This document shows, piece by piece, positions 51,422-59,684 of a stretch of 64,000 nucleotides of DNA (position 1 is its first letter; every line of letters begins with the position of its first letter). This DNA is from Ruegeria_B marisflavi (GTDB lineage: Bacteria > Pseudomonadota > Alphaproteobacteria > Rhodobacterales > Rhodobacteraceae). The stretch covers positions 1 to 64,000 of the forward strand of contig NZ_JAOVQN010000010.1 in NCBI RefSeq assembly GCF_025673445.1, in the 5' to 3' direction. The position numbers and the translations under genes are program-made. The notes below the pieces were generated by a model. The model was not told the DNA's origin. It saw only the letters and a program-made list of their open reading frames with translations, and did not search any database.

Positions 51422-52236
51422 TAGAAAACAGTGCCGATCAAGCAAAACCATACGTCAGGAAATCGCATTCCGCTCAAAAATCCTCGTTGCGGCACGGTGA
51501 CTTATTGGCGCTCGGGGTAACAATCGGTGTATGCCTCGCAATAGTTTTCTTATTGTTGAACGATGTTTTGAATAGCGGCTTAGATAGAAATGAGTTCATA
51601 GCAATTACACCGGCGCTGCTTACGCTCTCCGTTGCCTTGGTCTCACTTGTCGTTTCATTCTACGCGCTCTCAGAGCAGAGATTGATGAGACAAGCTGGCA
51701 CCGACCCGGTTGTGATTGCTCATTTGGGCCAACGCAAAGATCAACCGATGTTGATCAACTTGGAGATCAGCAACGTCGGAGCGGGTGCAGCTATCAACGT
51801 TACTATTAAGGCCATTCTTCCGCCCGAATGGCCATTTCTTGATCGGGTGCTACGAGACCCGCGCGACCTCACGCATCCAATCATGACAATACTACAGAAC
51901 AGATCTGTTTCATTTGCTTTTGGGGTTGGACATCAACTGATCGGCGACAACCCTATTGAGCCGTTCAAAATACAACTGTCGTACGAAGACGTTGAAGGAT
52001 CGAGTTACTTTTCTGAACACATTATCGATGTGAAGGAATTGACTTGGCAGGATGCTAACACGCCACCGATCACGAAGATTTCCAAGGAACTAGAGAAAAT
52101 TCAGAAAGCGCTTTCCAAACTTACTCAGCATTCAGAACTACACGTGGTAGCTGAAACACAGGCTGAATTTGAAGCACGCAGAAAACGTGAAGACGAAGAA
52201 ATGAGAACTCTCTTCAAGCGTAGCAAGGAGACCTGA
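51418..52236 (+). CDS. AT-richer membrane protein of unknown function, likely acquired
   Basis: A 272-residue protein with two N-terminal membrane helices (ALGVTIGVCLAIVFLLLNDV; ALLTLSVALVSLVVSFYALS) and a soluble, C-terminally coiled region (ISKELEKIQKALSKLTQH, then EAQAEFEARRKREDEEM-like charges). No known domain is recognised. Its codons are plainly poorer in GC than every neighbour, with rare-looking ATA, TTA and AGA codons. It starts at GTG, overlapping the DUF2927 stop by four bases, and ends three bases before the SPFH gene, so an acquired gene has been fitted tightly into the operon. Confidence 0.8.
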   Translation: MIENSADQAKPYVRKSHSAQKSSLRHGDLLALGVTIGVCLAIVFLLLNDVLNSGLDRNEFIAITPALLTLSVALVSLVVSFYALSEQRLMRQAGTDPVVIAHLGQRKDQPMLINLEISNVGAGAAINVTIKAILPPEWPFLDRVLRDPRDLTHPIMTILQNRSVSFAFGVGHQLIGDNPIEPFKIQLSYEDVEGSSYFSEHIIDVKELTWQDANTPPITKISKELEKIQKALSKLTQHSELHVVAETQAEFEARRKREDEEMRTLFKRSKET

Positions 52237-52239
52237 ACC

Positions 52240-53358
52240 ATGGGTATTTTCGATTTTCTGTCCGGCCAATTCATCGACGTCATCCACTGGACCGATGACA
52301 CCCGCGACACGATGGTCTGGCGGTTCGAGCGCGAGGGCCACGAGATCAAGTACGGGGCCAAGCTGACGGTGCGCGAGGGGCAGGCGGCGGTCTTCGTCCA
52401 CGAGGGCCAGATCGCGGACGTGTTCACCCCCGGTCTCTACATGCTCGAGACCAACAACATGCCGATCATGACGACGTTGCAGCACTGGGACCACGGCTTC
52501 AAATCGCCGTTCAAGTCCGAGATCTACTTCGTCAACACCACCCGGTTCAACGACCTCAAATGGGGCACCAAGAACCCGATCATGCTGCGCGATCCGGAAT
52601 TCGGGCCGACCCGCATCCGCGCCTTTGGCACCTATTCGATCCGGGTCACCGACCCCGCCCGCTTCATGACCGAAATCGTCGGCACCGATGGCGAATTCAC
52701 CATGGACGAGATCAGCTTCCAGATCCGCAACATCATCGTGCAGGAGTTCTCGCGCGTGATCGCGGGTTCGGGCATTCCGGTGCTGGACATGGCCGCCAAC
52801 ACCCAGGACCTGGGCAAGCTCATCGCGGCGCAGGTGTCGAAACCGCTGGCCGATTACGGGCTGGAAATGCCCGAGTTCTATATCGAGAACATCAGCCTGC
52901 CGCCTGCGGTCGAGGCGGCGCTGGACAAGCGTACCTCGATGGGGCTGGCGGGCGATTTGGGCAAGTTCACCCAGTATTCGGCGGCCGAGGCGATGACCGC
53001 CGCCGCCGCCAACCCCGCCGGCGGCGGCATGGCCGCCGGTCTGGGCGCCGGGATGGGCATGGCCATGGCCCAGCAGATGGCCCAGCCCGGCCCCTGGGGC
53101 GCCGCCCCCGCCACCGCCGCGCCAGCCGCTCCGCCGCCGCCGCCCGTCGAACATGTCTGGCACATCGCGGTCGACGGGCAGACCTCGGGCCCGTTTTCCA
53201 AGGCCAAGATGGGCCGCATGGCGACCGAGGGCAGCCTGACCCGCGACACCTATGTCTGGACCGCCGGGCAGGACGGCTGGAAACGGGCCGAGGACGTGCG
53301 CGAACTGGCCCAGCTCTTCACCATCCTGCCGCCGCCCCCGCCGCCCCCCGGCATCTGA
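52240..53358 (+). CDS. SPFH (YdjI-like) protein with C-terminal GYF_2 domain
   Basis: A 372-residue protein. Residues 1-215 form an SPFH/virion-core-protein type domain (RFEREGHEIKYGAKLTVREG, FTPGLYMLETNNMPIMTTLQ, IRNIIVQEFSRVIAG). A Gly/Ala/Met-rich linker (about 245-295) leads to a GYF_2 module (WHIAVDGQTSGPFSKAKMGR then SLTRDTYVWTAGQDGWKRAE) and a Pro-rich tail. SPFH proteins build membrane microdomains; GYF modules bind proline-rich peptides. This SPFH plus XpaC/TelA combination is known from stress operons. The linker lacks an obvious membrane helix, so it may be peripheral. Confidence 0.88.
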   Translation: MGIFDFLSGQFIDVIHWTDDTRDTMVWRFEREGHEIKYGAKLTVREGQAAVFVHEGQIADVFTPGLYMLETNNMPIMTTLQHWDHGFKSPFKSEIYFVNTTRFNDLKWGTKNPIMLRDPEFGPTRIRAFGTYSIRVTDPARFMTEIVGTDGEFTMDEISFQIRNIIVQEFSRVIAGSGIPVLDMAANTQDLGKLIAAQVSKPLADYGLEMPEFYIENISLPPAVEAALDKRTSMGLAGDLGKFTQYSAAEAMTAAAANPAGGGMAAGLGAGMGMAMAQQMAQPGPWGAAPATAAPAAPPPPPVEHVWHIAVDGQTSGPFSKAKMGRMATEGSLTRDTYVWTAGQDGWKRAEDVRELAQLFTILPPPPPPPGI

Positions 53359-53426
53359 CCCGCGCCGACGGAAACCGGGACCAGCGCCGTTACAGCCAGA
53401 CGTAGCTTGTCCAAGGAGCCTCCGAC

Positions 53427-53915
53427 ATGTCCCCTCGCGCCGCCTATTCCCGCCTCCAGATCGCGCTGCACTGGCTCATCGCGGTCCTGATTGCCGCGAC
53501 CTGGCTCACGCATGAGAACATGGGCCGGGCGCTGAAAGCCCGGATCGAGACCGGCGCCAGCGGGTTCGAAGGCAACACGCCGCATGTCTGGCTGGGCATC
53601 ACGGTCTTTGTCCTCGTGCTGATCCGCATCGTGGTGCGCCGCGTAAAGGGCGCCCCTGGCCCGCTGCCCGGCGCCACCCCGCTGATGGAGAAAGCCGCCC
53701 TCTGGGGCCACCGGCTGCTTTATCTGCTGATGGTGCTCACCCCCGCCCTGGGCGCGGTGGCCTGGAACGCCCCGTCCCGAACCGTGGGCGAAATCCACGA
53801 AACGGTGGGAGGCGCGCTCATGCTGGTGGCGCTGGCGCATGCGCTGGTTGCGCTCTGGCATCAATATGTCAAAAAGGATGGCAGTTTGACCCGGATCACC
53901 CGACCACAGGGCTGA
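53427..53915 (+). CDS. Cytochrome b561-type membrane cytochrome
   Basis: A 162-residue four-helix cytochrome b (prokaryotic b561 group). Candidate heme-ligating histidines: RLQIALHWLIAVLIAA in helix 1, the HENMGRA/HVWLGITVF loop and helix 2, and the C-terminal GEIHETVGGALMLVALAHAL. It would pass electrons between quinol and an unknown acceptor in the inner membrane. An AAGGAGCC site lies ten bases before the ATG. It is part of the xpaC-telA-SPFH run of same-strand genes. Confidence 0.88.
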   Translation: MSPRAAYSRLQIALHWLIAVLIAATWLTHENMGRALKARIETGASGFEGNTPHVWLGITVFVLVLIRIVVRRVKGAPGPLPGATPLMEKAALWGHRLLYLLMVLTPALGAVAWNAPSRTVGEIHETVGGALMLVALAHALVALWHQYVKKDGSLTRITRPQG

Positions 53916-53918
53916 GGC

Positions 53919-55046
53919 ATGACCGATATCCCCCCGCCCCCGCCCGGTGCCGCCCCGGCACCGGTGCAGGAGCACCGCTTTCCCTGCGCCCAATGCGGCG
54001 CTGACTACCGGTTCAATCCGGGCGCGGGCATGCTGGTCTGCGACCATTGCGGCCATAGCGAACCGATGCGCGCCGACCCGTGGAAGGGCGCCAGCCTGCG
54101 CGAGCTGGATTTCGACGCTGCCATGGCGCAGTCCCTGCCCGAGGCCGAGATCGAGGAAACCCGCGTCCTCACCTGCCCCAATTGCGCAGCCCAGGTCGAA
54201 TTCGACCCCGACACCCACGCCGCCGAATGCCCGTTCTGCGCCACGCCCGTGGTGACCGACACCGGCATCCACCGCCATATCAAACCGCGCGGCGTGCTGC
54301 CCTTCGCGCTGGACGAGCGCAGCGCCCGCCAGGCGATGACCGACTGGCTGGGTCGGCTCTGGTTCGCGCCGAACGGATTGAAGGAATATGCCCGCAAGGG
54401 GCGCCGGATGCAGGGCATCTACGTGCCCTACTGGACCTTCGACGCCGATACCAAATCCAGCTACCGGGGCGAGCGCGGTACCGTCTATTACGAGACCCGC
54501 ACCGTGGTGCGCGACGGCAAGACCGTGACCGAACAGGTGCCCAAGATCCGCTGGTCGCCAAAATCGGGCCGGGTTGCCCGATTCTTCGACGATGTGCTGG
54601 TGCTGGCCTCGCGCTCGCTGCCAAAATCCCATACCGACGCGCTGGAACCCTGGGACCTGGCCGCGCTCGAACCCTATCGGCCCGAATATCTGGCCGGGTT
54701 CCGGGCCGAGGGTTATACCGTCGAGCTGGCCGAGGCGCATGGAGAGGCGCGCGCCCATATGGCCCGCGTCATCGAACGCGACGTGCGTTTCGACATCGGC
54801 GGCGACCAGCAGCGCATCCATGCCATCGACACCACCGTGTCGGATGTGACATTCAAACACATTCTGCTGCCTGTCTGGCTCGCCGCCTACAAGTACCGTG
54901 GCACTACCTACCGGTTCGTGGTCAACGGCCGCACCGGACGGGTGCAGGGCGAACGCCCCTGGTCCGCGATCAAGATCACCATCGCCGTGGTGCTCGGCCT
55001 GCTGCTGGCGGCCGGTATCGGCTATCTGGCCGCAACCAACCAGTAG
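53919..55046 (+). CDS. Zinc-ribbon protein with C-terminal membrane anchor
   Basis: A 375-residue protein. Two tandem zinc ribbons at the N-terminus have CAQC/CDHC (about residues 23-47) and CPNC/CPFC (about 88-112). A domain with GIYVPYWTFDADTKSSYRGE and HILLPVWLAAYKYRGTTYRF, typical of proteins annotated as TFIIB-type zinc-finger or PriA-like, follows. A single helix IAVVLGLLLAAGIGYLAA anchors the C-terminus. Three bases follow the cytochrome b561 stop. Function unknown. Similar proteins neighbour TelA/SPFH genes, suggesting an adaptor. Confidence 0.85.
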   Translation: MTDIPPPPPGAAPAPVQEHRFPCAQCGADYRFNPGAGMLVCDHCGHSEPMRADPWKGASLRELDFDAAMAQSLPEAEIEETRVLTCPNCAAQVEFDPDTHAAECPFCATPVVTDTGIHRHIKPRGVLPFALDERSARQAMTDWLGRLWFAPNGLKEYARKGRRMQGIYVPYWTFDADTKSSYRGERGTVYYETRTVVRDGKTVTEQVPKIRWSPKSGRVARFFDDVLVLASRSLPKSHTDALEPWDLAALEPYRPEYLAGFRAEGYTVELAEAHGEARAHMARVIERDVRFDIGGDQQRIHAIDTTVSDVTFKHILLPVWLAAYKYRGTTYRFVVNGRTGRVQGERPWSAIKITIAVVLGLLLAAGIGYLAATNQ

Positions 55047-55113
55047 TTGAAACCGCGCGCAGGACGCTTACCTGATCCTCATGCGATATCCCGCGCGATC
55101 AAAGGACCCCGCC

Positions 55114-55269
55114 ATGCGCCGCCTTGCCCGCTGCACCGCCACCCTCCTCGCCCTGACCCTGCTGGCCGGGTGCCTGCCAACGGGCGACGGCATTCCCGCC
55201 GGTGCCTCGCCCGACCGCTATGAACGCGCCAAGGCCAACCGCGACAGCTACATGTACCAGGGCATCTGA
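55114..55269 (+). CDS. Small lipoprotein, 51 residues
   Basis: A 51-residue lipoprotein: RRLARCTATLLALTLLAGCL gives signal and lipobox LAGC, followed by a 30-residue polar tail ending NRDSYMYQGI. No family recognised. It is the last gene of the stress operon, 67 bases after the zinc-ribbon gene; a dispersed repeat starts at its stop codon. A longer start at 55081 adds 11 residues that do not look coding. Confidence 0.7.
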   Translation: MRRLARCTATLLALTLLAGCLPTGDGIPAGASPDRYERAKANRDSYMYQGI

Positions 55270-55343
55270 CCCCGCTTCTTTCTGGTCCAAAACACTCCGG
55301 GGGAGGCGCGCAAAGCGCGACGGGGGCAGCGCCCCCTTTTTTC
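55269..55343 (-). repeat. Dispersed palindromic intergenic repeat, copy 7
   Basis: Minus-strand type A copy: on the plus strand CGCTTCTTTCTGGTCCAAAACACTCCG, a GCGCGCAAAGCGCG hairpin, then GGGGGCAGCGCCCCC followed by six T. It abuts the stop of the small lipoprotein gene. As the hairpin-plus-T reads on the plus strand, it also forms a probable terminator of the stress operon. Confidence 0.8.
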
Positions 55344-55559
55344 CCGTCCGGCAACACCACATGCAACCACCGTGGTCGAAACGACATCCAAAAATTGTCA
55401 TTTTTGGTGATTCGCACCCATAGGTTGTGACTTCGGACACAGCCCGCTCTCTCCAAACGGCGCATTGTGAACAGGTCCGGCACCAAAGCCGGGCGTCTCG
55501 ACACTCCGAGGCATCAAACAGCGCGGCCCCCCGCGCCCCCAGCATCCCAGGAGAAGAAA

Positions 55560-55919
55560 ATGACCACATATCACGAATTCCCACAGGAAGAGATCGACCG
55601 TCTGGTTCAGACCGCTCAGAGCCACCACGACGCAATGGGCGTCCGGTCCATGGCCCCGGCTGACGCAATGCTGCACGCCTCGCCGCTGATCCTGGGCGAA
55701 ACCTGCATCTCCGTCACCGTCGAGGACAACAAGGTCTGCGTCAAGATCCCCATCGTGAACCAGAAGGTCTGCTTCCCGATCCCGGTCTCGATCCCCAACG
55801 GCACCGCCGCCAAGGCCTGTATCAAGATCTGCACCACCTTCGGCATTCCGACCGGGGCCTGCGTGACGATCACGGCGCTTGGCATCCAGGTCATCCACCA
55901 ATGTTTCGGCAAGTGCTGA
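55560..55919 (+). CDS. Eight-cysteine orphan protein
   Basis: A 119-residue protein I do not recognise. The first 45 residues are polar and helical (QEEIDRLVQTAQSHHDAMG). The rest is a beta-rich, small-residue region with eight cysteines at 49, 60, 71, 87, 91, 101, 115 and 119, the first three spaced exactly 11 apart, and short blocks such as GIPTGACVTITALGI and CFGKC. No signal peptide is visible. An AGGAGAAG site is 4 bases before the ATG. It is alone, bounded by a repeat and a hairpin. It could be a leader-core peptide, a metal carrier or a disulfide-rich scaffold. Confidence 0.75.
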   Translation: MTTYHEFPQEEIDRLVQTAQSHHDAMGVRSMAPADAMLHASPLILGETCISVTVEDNKVCVKIPIVNQKVCFPIPVSIPNGTAAKACIKICTTFGIPTGACVTITALGIQVIHQCFGKC

Positions 55920-55931
55920 CACCAAGACCCC

Positions 55932-55954
55932 GAGACCCGGCCTCGCCGGGTCTC
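55932..55954. terminator. Palindromic hairpin between convergent genes
   Basis: GAGACCCGGC, a CTC loop and GCCGGGTCTC form a perfect 10-base-pair stem between the eight-cysteine gene and metR. It has no T run but could end transcripts from both sides. Confidence 0.55.
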
Positions 55955-55968
55955 CCCCATGGCCCGCG

Positions 55969-56874
55969 CTACTGCGACTGCAACTTGCGCGCCTCGGTCC
56001 GGGCCAGCCCGACCAGTTCCCGCACGAACGGTTTTTCCAGGTCCTCGCGGCGCACCGCCGCATAAAGCCGCCGGGTGATTCCCGTCTCGGTCAAGGGCCG
56101 CGTCACATAATCGGAACTGTACTTCACCTCGCGCACCACCCAATCCGGCAGTACCGACACCCCCCGATTCGACGCCACCAACAGCAGGATCACCGCCGTC
56201 AGCTCGGCCTGACGCACCTGCGCCGGTTCCACCTTGGCCGGGATCAGAAGCTGGCTGAACACATCCAGCCGCGACCGTTCCACCGGATAGGTGATCAGCG
56301 TCTCGCCCCGGAAATCCTCGGCCTCGATCCACGGTTTCTCGGCCAATGGATGGGTCGAGGCCGCAACAAACACCGCGTTGTAATCGAAGAGTTCCACGAA
56401 CTCGACGCCGGGGATGTCCTCGGGGTCCGAGGACACAACCAGATCCACCTCTTCCTTTTGCAGCGCGGGCAGCGCATCAAACGCCAGACCGGGCCGGATA
56501 TCCACATCCACATCCGGCCAGCTTTTTCGAAACGCCTCCAGCACCGGGAACAGCCATTCGAAACAGGCATGACATTCGATGGCGATATGCATCCGCCCCG
56601 ACTTCCCGTCGCGCAGCGAGGTGAACTCGGCCTGCATCGCCTCCACCTGCGGCAGGATCTGCTCGGCCAGCCTGAGCAGGCGCATTCCCGCCGCCGACAG
56701 TTTCATCGGCTTCGACCGCCGCACGAACAGCTCGACCCCGGCCTGATCCTCCAACCCCTTGATCTGATGGCTCAGGGCCGACTGGGTGATGTTCAGCTGA
56801 TCGGCGGCGCGGGCCAGACCGCCGCAATCATGGATCGCCTTTATGGTCCGCAAATGCCGGAATTCGATATGCAT
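55969..56874 (-). CDS. metR: LysR-family methionine regulator MetR
   Basis: A 301-residue LysR regulator. Helix-turn-helix at about 5-62 (CGGLARAADQLNITQSALSH), then effector domain with GRMHIAIECHACFEWLFPVL, a block typical of MetR, whose ligand is homocysteine. It is divergent from metF, with a perfect MetR box in between. ATG at 56874 is used; an upstream extension to 56922 crosses that site and is unlikely to be translated. Confidence 0.93.
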   Translation of the reverse strand: MHIEFRHLRTIKAIHDCGGLARAADQLNITQSALSHQIKGLEDQAGVELFVRRSKPMKLSAAGMRLLRLAEQILPQVEAMQAEFTSLRDGKSGRMHIAIECHACFEWLFPVLEAFRKSWPDVDVDIRPGLAFDALPALQKEEVDLVVSSDPEDIPGVEFVELFDYNAVFVAASTHPLAEKPWIEAEDFRGETLITYPVERSRLDVFSQLLIPAKVEPAQVRQAELTAVILLLVASNRGVSVLPDWVVREVKYSSDYVTRPLTETGITRRLYAAVRREDLEKPFVRELVGLARTEARKLQSQ

Positions 56875-56886
56875 CTTACAGTATCG

Positions 56887-56903
56887 CTCATGTTGTTCTT
56901 GAG
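56887..56903. promoter_or_regulatory. Second palindrome in metR-metF gap
   Basis: CTCATG, TTGTT, CTTGAG forms a near-perfect (5 of 6) inverted pair six bases upstream of the consensus MetR box. It may be a lower-affinity MetR site. Confidence 0.4.
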
Positions 56904-56908
56904 TATTA

Positions 56909-56921
56909 TGAAGTTGTTTCA
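56909..56921. promoter_or_regulatory. MetR binding site
   Basis: TGAAGTTGTTTCA matches the published MetR consensus TGAANNTNNTTCA at every fixed position. It lies 35 bases from the metR start and 60 from the metF start, so one site could activate metF and repress metR. Confidence 0.8.
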
Positions 56922-56980
56922 CAATGCTGCGGGTGCGACAAGAGGCGAAACACCGCCCCTTGCGCAGGATGACCGCACAA

Positions 56981-57847
56981 ATGACCGCCCCCCAGATCTC
57001 CTTCGAATTCTTCCCGCCGAAAAACCTCGAAGCCTCGTTCCGGCTCTGGGATACGGTGCAGGTACTGGCGCCGCTGGCCCCCCGTTTCGTCTCGGTGACC
57101 TATGGCGCCGGCGGCACCACCCGCGAGCTGACCCGCGACGCGGTGGCCACGCTGCACAAATCCTCGGGCCTCAACGTGGCGGCCCACCTGACCTGCGTGC
57201 AGGCCAGCCGCGAGGAAACCCTCGCCATCGCCGACAGTTTTGCCTTGGCCGGTGTCACCGACATCGTCGCCCTGCGCGGCGACCCGCCCCAGGGCGCAGG
57301 CCACTTCACGCCGCATCCCGGCGGTTTTGCCAATTCGGTGGAGTTGATCCAGGCCCTGGCCGAAACCGGCAAATTCGCCATCAGGGTCGGCGCCTACCCG
57401 GACATCCACCCCGAAGCCGCCAGCGCCCAGGCCGACATTGACTGGTTAAAGGCCAAGCTGGACGCAGGGGCGGATGAGGCGCTGACCCAGTTCTTTTTCG
57501 AGGCGGAAACCTTCTTCCGTTTCCGCGACGCCTGCGCCAAGGCCGGCATCGACAAGCAGATCACCCCGGGCATCCTGCCGATCGAGAACTGGAAAGGCGC
57601 GCGCAACTTCGCCCGCCGCTGCGGCACCCATATTCCGGCCTGGGTCGAGGACGCCTTTGACAAGGCCACCCGCGACGGGCGCGAGGATCTGCTGGCCACC
57701 GCCATCTGCACCGAGCTCTGCTCGGAGTTGATCGACGGCGGCGTCGACAAGCTGCATTTCTACACGCTGAACCGCCCCGAACTGACCCGCGATGTCTGCC
57801 ACGCGCTTGGCGTCACCCCCAGGGTGGCCCTCCAGAACGTTGCGTAA
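56981..57847 (+). CDS. metF: 5,10-methylenetetrahydrofolate reductase
   Basis: A 288-residue FAD enzyme that makes 5-methyl-THF for methionine synthesis. Key blocks are SFEFFPPKNLEASFRLWDTV, FVSVTYGAGGTTRELTRDAV, DIVALRGDPPQG and IRVGAYPDIHPEA, all conserved. Start: ATG at 56981 is preferred over 56969 because the only purine-rich patch (GCAGGA) leaves too little room for the earlier one. Regulation by MetR is expected from the adjoining box. Confidence 0.95.
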   Translation: MTAPQISFEFFPPKNLEASFRLWDTVQVLAPLAPRFVSVTYGAGGTTRELTRDAVATLHKSSGLNVAAHLTCVQASREETLAIADSFALAGVTDIVALRGDPPQGAGHFTPHPGGFANSVELIQALAETGKFAIRVGAYPDIHPEAASAQADIDWLKAKLDAGADEALTQFFFEAETFFRFRDACAKAGIDKQITPGILPIENWKGARNFARRCGTHIPAWVEDAFDKATRDGREDLLATAICTELCSELIDGGVDKLHFYTLNRPELTRDVCHALGVTPRVALQNVA

Positions 57848-57908
57848 CGGTTGAGCATCCCGCGGCCCCTGCTAGCGTTCCTTCGACCCTGAACCGGAGG
57901 AACGCGCC

Positions 57909-58394
57909 ATGACTTTCGCCAAAGGCCCCGAAGAGCTGCTGGGACCGGCCGACATGGCCAATATCTCGGGGCTCGACTTCATGCAGGGCATCCTGGACGG
58001 ACGCCTGCCCGCGCCCCCTATCTCTCGTACCATGGGTTATCACCTGCACGCGGTCGCCGAAGGCCGCGTCGCCTTTCGCGGCACACCGACCTTTGATGTC
58101 TGTAATCCACTTGGCGCCGTGCATGGCGGCTGGTACGGTACCCTTCTCGACAGCGCTATGGCCTGCGCGGTGCAGACGATGGTGCCCCAGGGCGCGGCCT
58201 ATACGACGCTGGAATACAAGATCAACATCATCCGCTCGATCCCGACCGGAACCGAGGTCGAATGCGTAGGCATCGCCGATCACGTCGGTCGCTCCACCGG
58301 CGTCGCCCATGGCGAGATCAGGGGCGTCGCGGATGGCCGCCTTTATGCAACCGGCTCCACCACTTGCATCGTGCTGAACATCCCGCGCGGCTAA
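57909..58394 (+). CDS. PaaI-family hotdog thioesterase
   Basis: A 161-residue hotdog-fold protein of the PaaI/YbgC-like class. The helix carrying the active-site turn is CNPLGAVHGGWYGTLLDSAM, then strands AAYTTLEYKINIIRSIPTG and LYATGSTTCIVLNI. It would hydrolyse acyl-CoA thioesters in the cytosol; the acyl group is unknown. ACCGGAGGAAC precedes the ATG. A double repeat follows its stop. Confidence 0.88.
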   Translation: MTFAKGPEELLGPADMANISGLDFMQGILDGRLPAPPISRTMGYHLHAVAEGRVAFRGTPTFDVCNPLGAVHGGWYGTLLDSAMACAVQTMVPQGAAYTTLEYKINIIRSIPTGTEVECVGIADHVGRSTGVAHGEIRGVADGRLYATGSTTCIVLNIPRG

Positions 58395-58395
58395 G

Positions 58396-58477
58396 CCCCC
58401 GAAGTATGTCAGACCAGAAAGAAGCAACACGCGTCCGGGCTTCTTTCTGGTGAAAAATACTCCCGCCGGAGGCTCCC
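58396..58477. repeat. Dispersed palindromic intergenic repeat, copy 8
   Basis: CCCCGAAGTATGTCAGACCAGAAAGAAGC (type A, one base changed) is followed after ACACGCGTCCGG by inverted GCTTCTTTCTGGTGAAAAATACTCCCGCCGG. It is a type A/A inverted pair like copy 3. About 130 bases follow without a visible gene until the DUF2235 stop. Confidence 0.8.
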
Positions 58478-58604
58478 TCCCTCGCCACTGGGCAAACGCT
58501 GAAAAACTGGCAATCCGCCCGCCACACGCGCCCACCCGAGGCGACGGAACGGCGCCGAGACATCGTCTTGCGCCGGCAGGCGCGCAATCTGGAAACAGCC
58601 CTAC

Positions 58605-59684
58605 TCAGCCGAAACTGCTTGTCGGCGTATCGAGCGCGGGCAGACCGGCCGGCAAAGCTTCGGCGCTCACGCTCTCATGCAGGCGCTCGCTGCGGTCGCG
58701 GCCGACGCGGCGGGCCGAACGGAACAGGAATATCTTGCCCCAGCCGCGCCAGGTGCCAACCGAAGGTGCTACCGCGCTGGTTGGAAACCGCGCGCGCCAA
58801 TCCGGCGGCAGCGGCAACTGATGACGTTCCGAGCGTTCCAGCATCCAGACCAGCGACAGGTTAGACAACGGCCGTGCCGCCTCGAACCCGCCCAGCTGAC
58901 CGCCCACGTCACCGTGACATCCGGGAAACCAGACCTGTTCCACATGGCCATCATAATCCGGGTCATAATCCCACAGGATCGGCTCGAACACCTGCCGGGT
59001 CTCGTGCAGGGCCAGCGCGTGATAACCATGCCGGATGCTGCGGCCCAGCCGGTGGCTGTGAAACGCGTGCCGCTCCTCGGTCAGCCGCCACAGAAGCGGC
59101 AGCCGCAACCCCAGCGCCTTGACCGTATCCCAAACCCCCACCATCTCGATCGGCAGGTCCGAATGGCAGTAAAGCCGCCGGAAATCTGCCGCATGGGCGC
59201 CGTTCGGGTTGCATTCGTAATGGCGGTAAGCCTGCCGGATATTGCGCTCGGTCGCATGTTCCGCCCGCAGCAGCCCAACCAGGTCGATCACCCCCGCCAG
59301 GCTCCGCACCGCGAATGCGCCGCGTGAATAGCCGAACAGGAACACCCGGTCGCCGGGCCGATAGCGCGAGGCGAGATAGCCATAGGCGCGCCGGATCTGC
59401 CGGTTCAGCCCGCGCCCGACCATCACGTCGGTCGTGTTCTTCCAACTGGTCCACTGCACCCCCGCCTCGTAATAGACCGAGGCGCGCGGTCCCATCTCGC
59501 AGATCAGGCGGAACAGGCGCCCGGCATGGGTCTCGTTCCCCGGCTCCAGCGTCGACATGGTACCGTCCAGGATGATCACATGGGTCTGCGGCCCCCGTTC
59601 AAGGGTCTCGCCCGAATGCTCCGAGCTGAGCGGCCGGCCCAGCCAGCCAAGCAGACGTCTATTCAGCCATGACAGGTTCAGCAT
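58605..59684 (-). CDS. DUF2235 alpha/beta-hydrolase
   Basis: A 359-residue hydrolase of the DUF2235 group, related to the Tle1 family of type VI phospholipase effectors. The serine elbow FLFGYSRGAFAVRSLAG (Ser120), the acidic IEMVGVWDTVKALG (Asp186) and PGCHGDVGGQLGGF (His257) form a plausible triad. There is no signal peptide or type VI gene nearby. It would cut ester bonds in a lipid or other substrate that is unknown. Its first 26 bases overlap the 3' end of the upstream hydroxylase gene, so they are translated in sequence. Confidence 0.85.
   Translation of the reverse strand: MLNLSWLNRRLLGWLGRPLSSEHSGETLERGPQTHVIILDGTMSTLEPGNETHAGRLFRLICEMGPRASVYYEAGVQWTSWKNTTDVMVGRGLNRQIRRAYGYLASRYRPGDRVFLFGYSRGAFAVRSLAGVIDLVGLLRAEHATERNIRQAYRHYECNPNGAHAADFRRLYCHSDLPIEMVGVWDTVKALGLRLPLLWRLTEERHAFHSHRLGRSIRHGYHALALHETRQVFEPILWDYDPDYDGHVEQVWFPGCHGDVGGQLGGFEAARPLSNLSLVWMLERSERHQLPLPPDWRARFPTSAVAPSVGTWRGWGKIFLFRSARRVGRDRSERLHESVSAEALPAGLPALDTPTSSFG

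Noticed and set aside
58605..59684. Type VI phospholipase effector Tle1
   Set aside because: No VgrG, PAAR, chaperone or immunity gene nearby; DUF2235 proteins also occur as stand-alone hydrolases.
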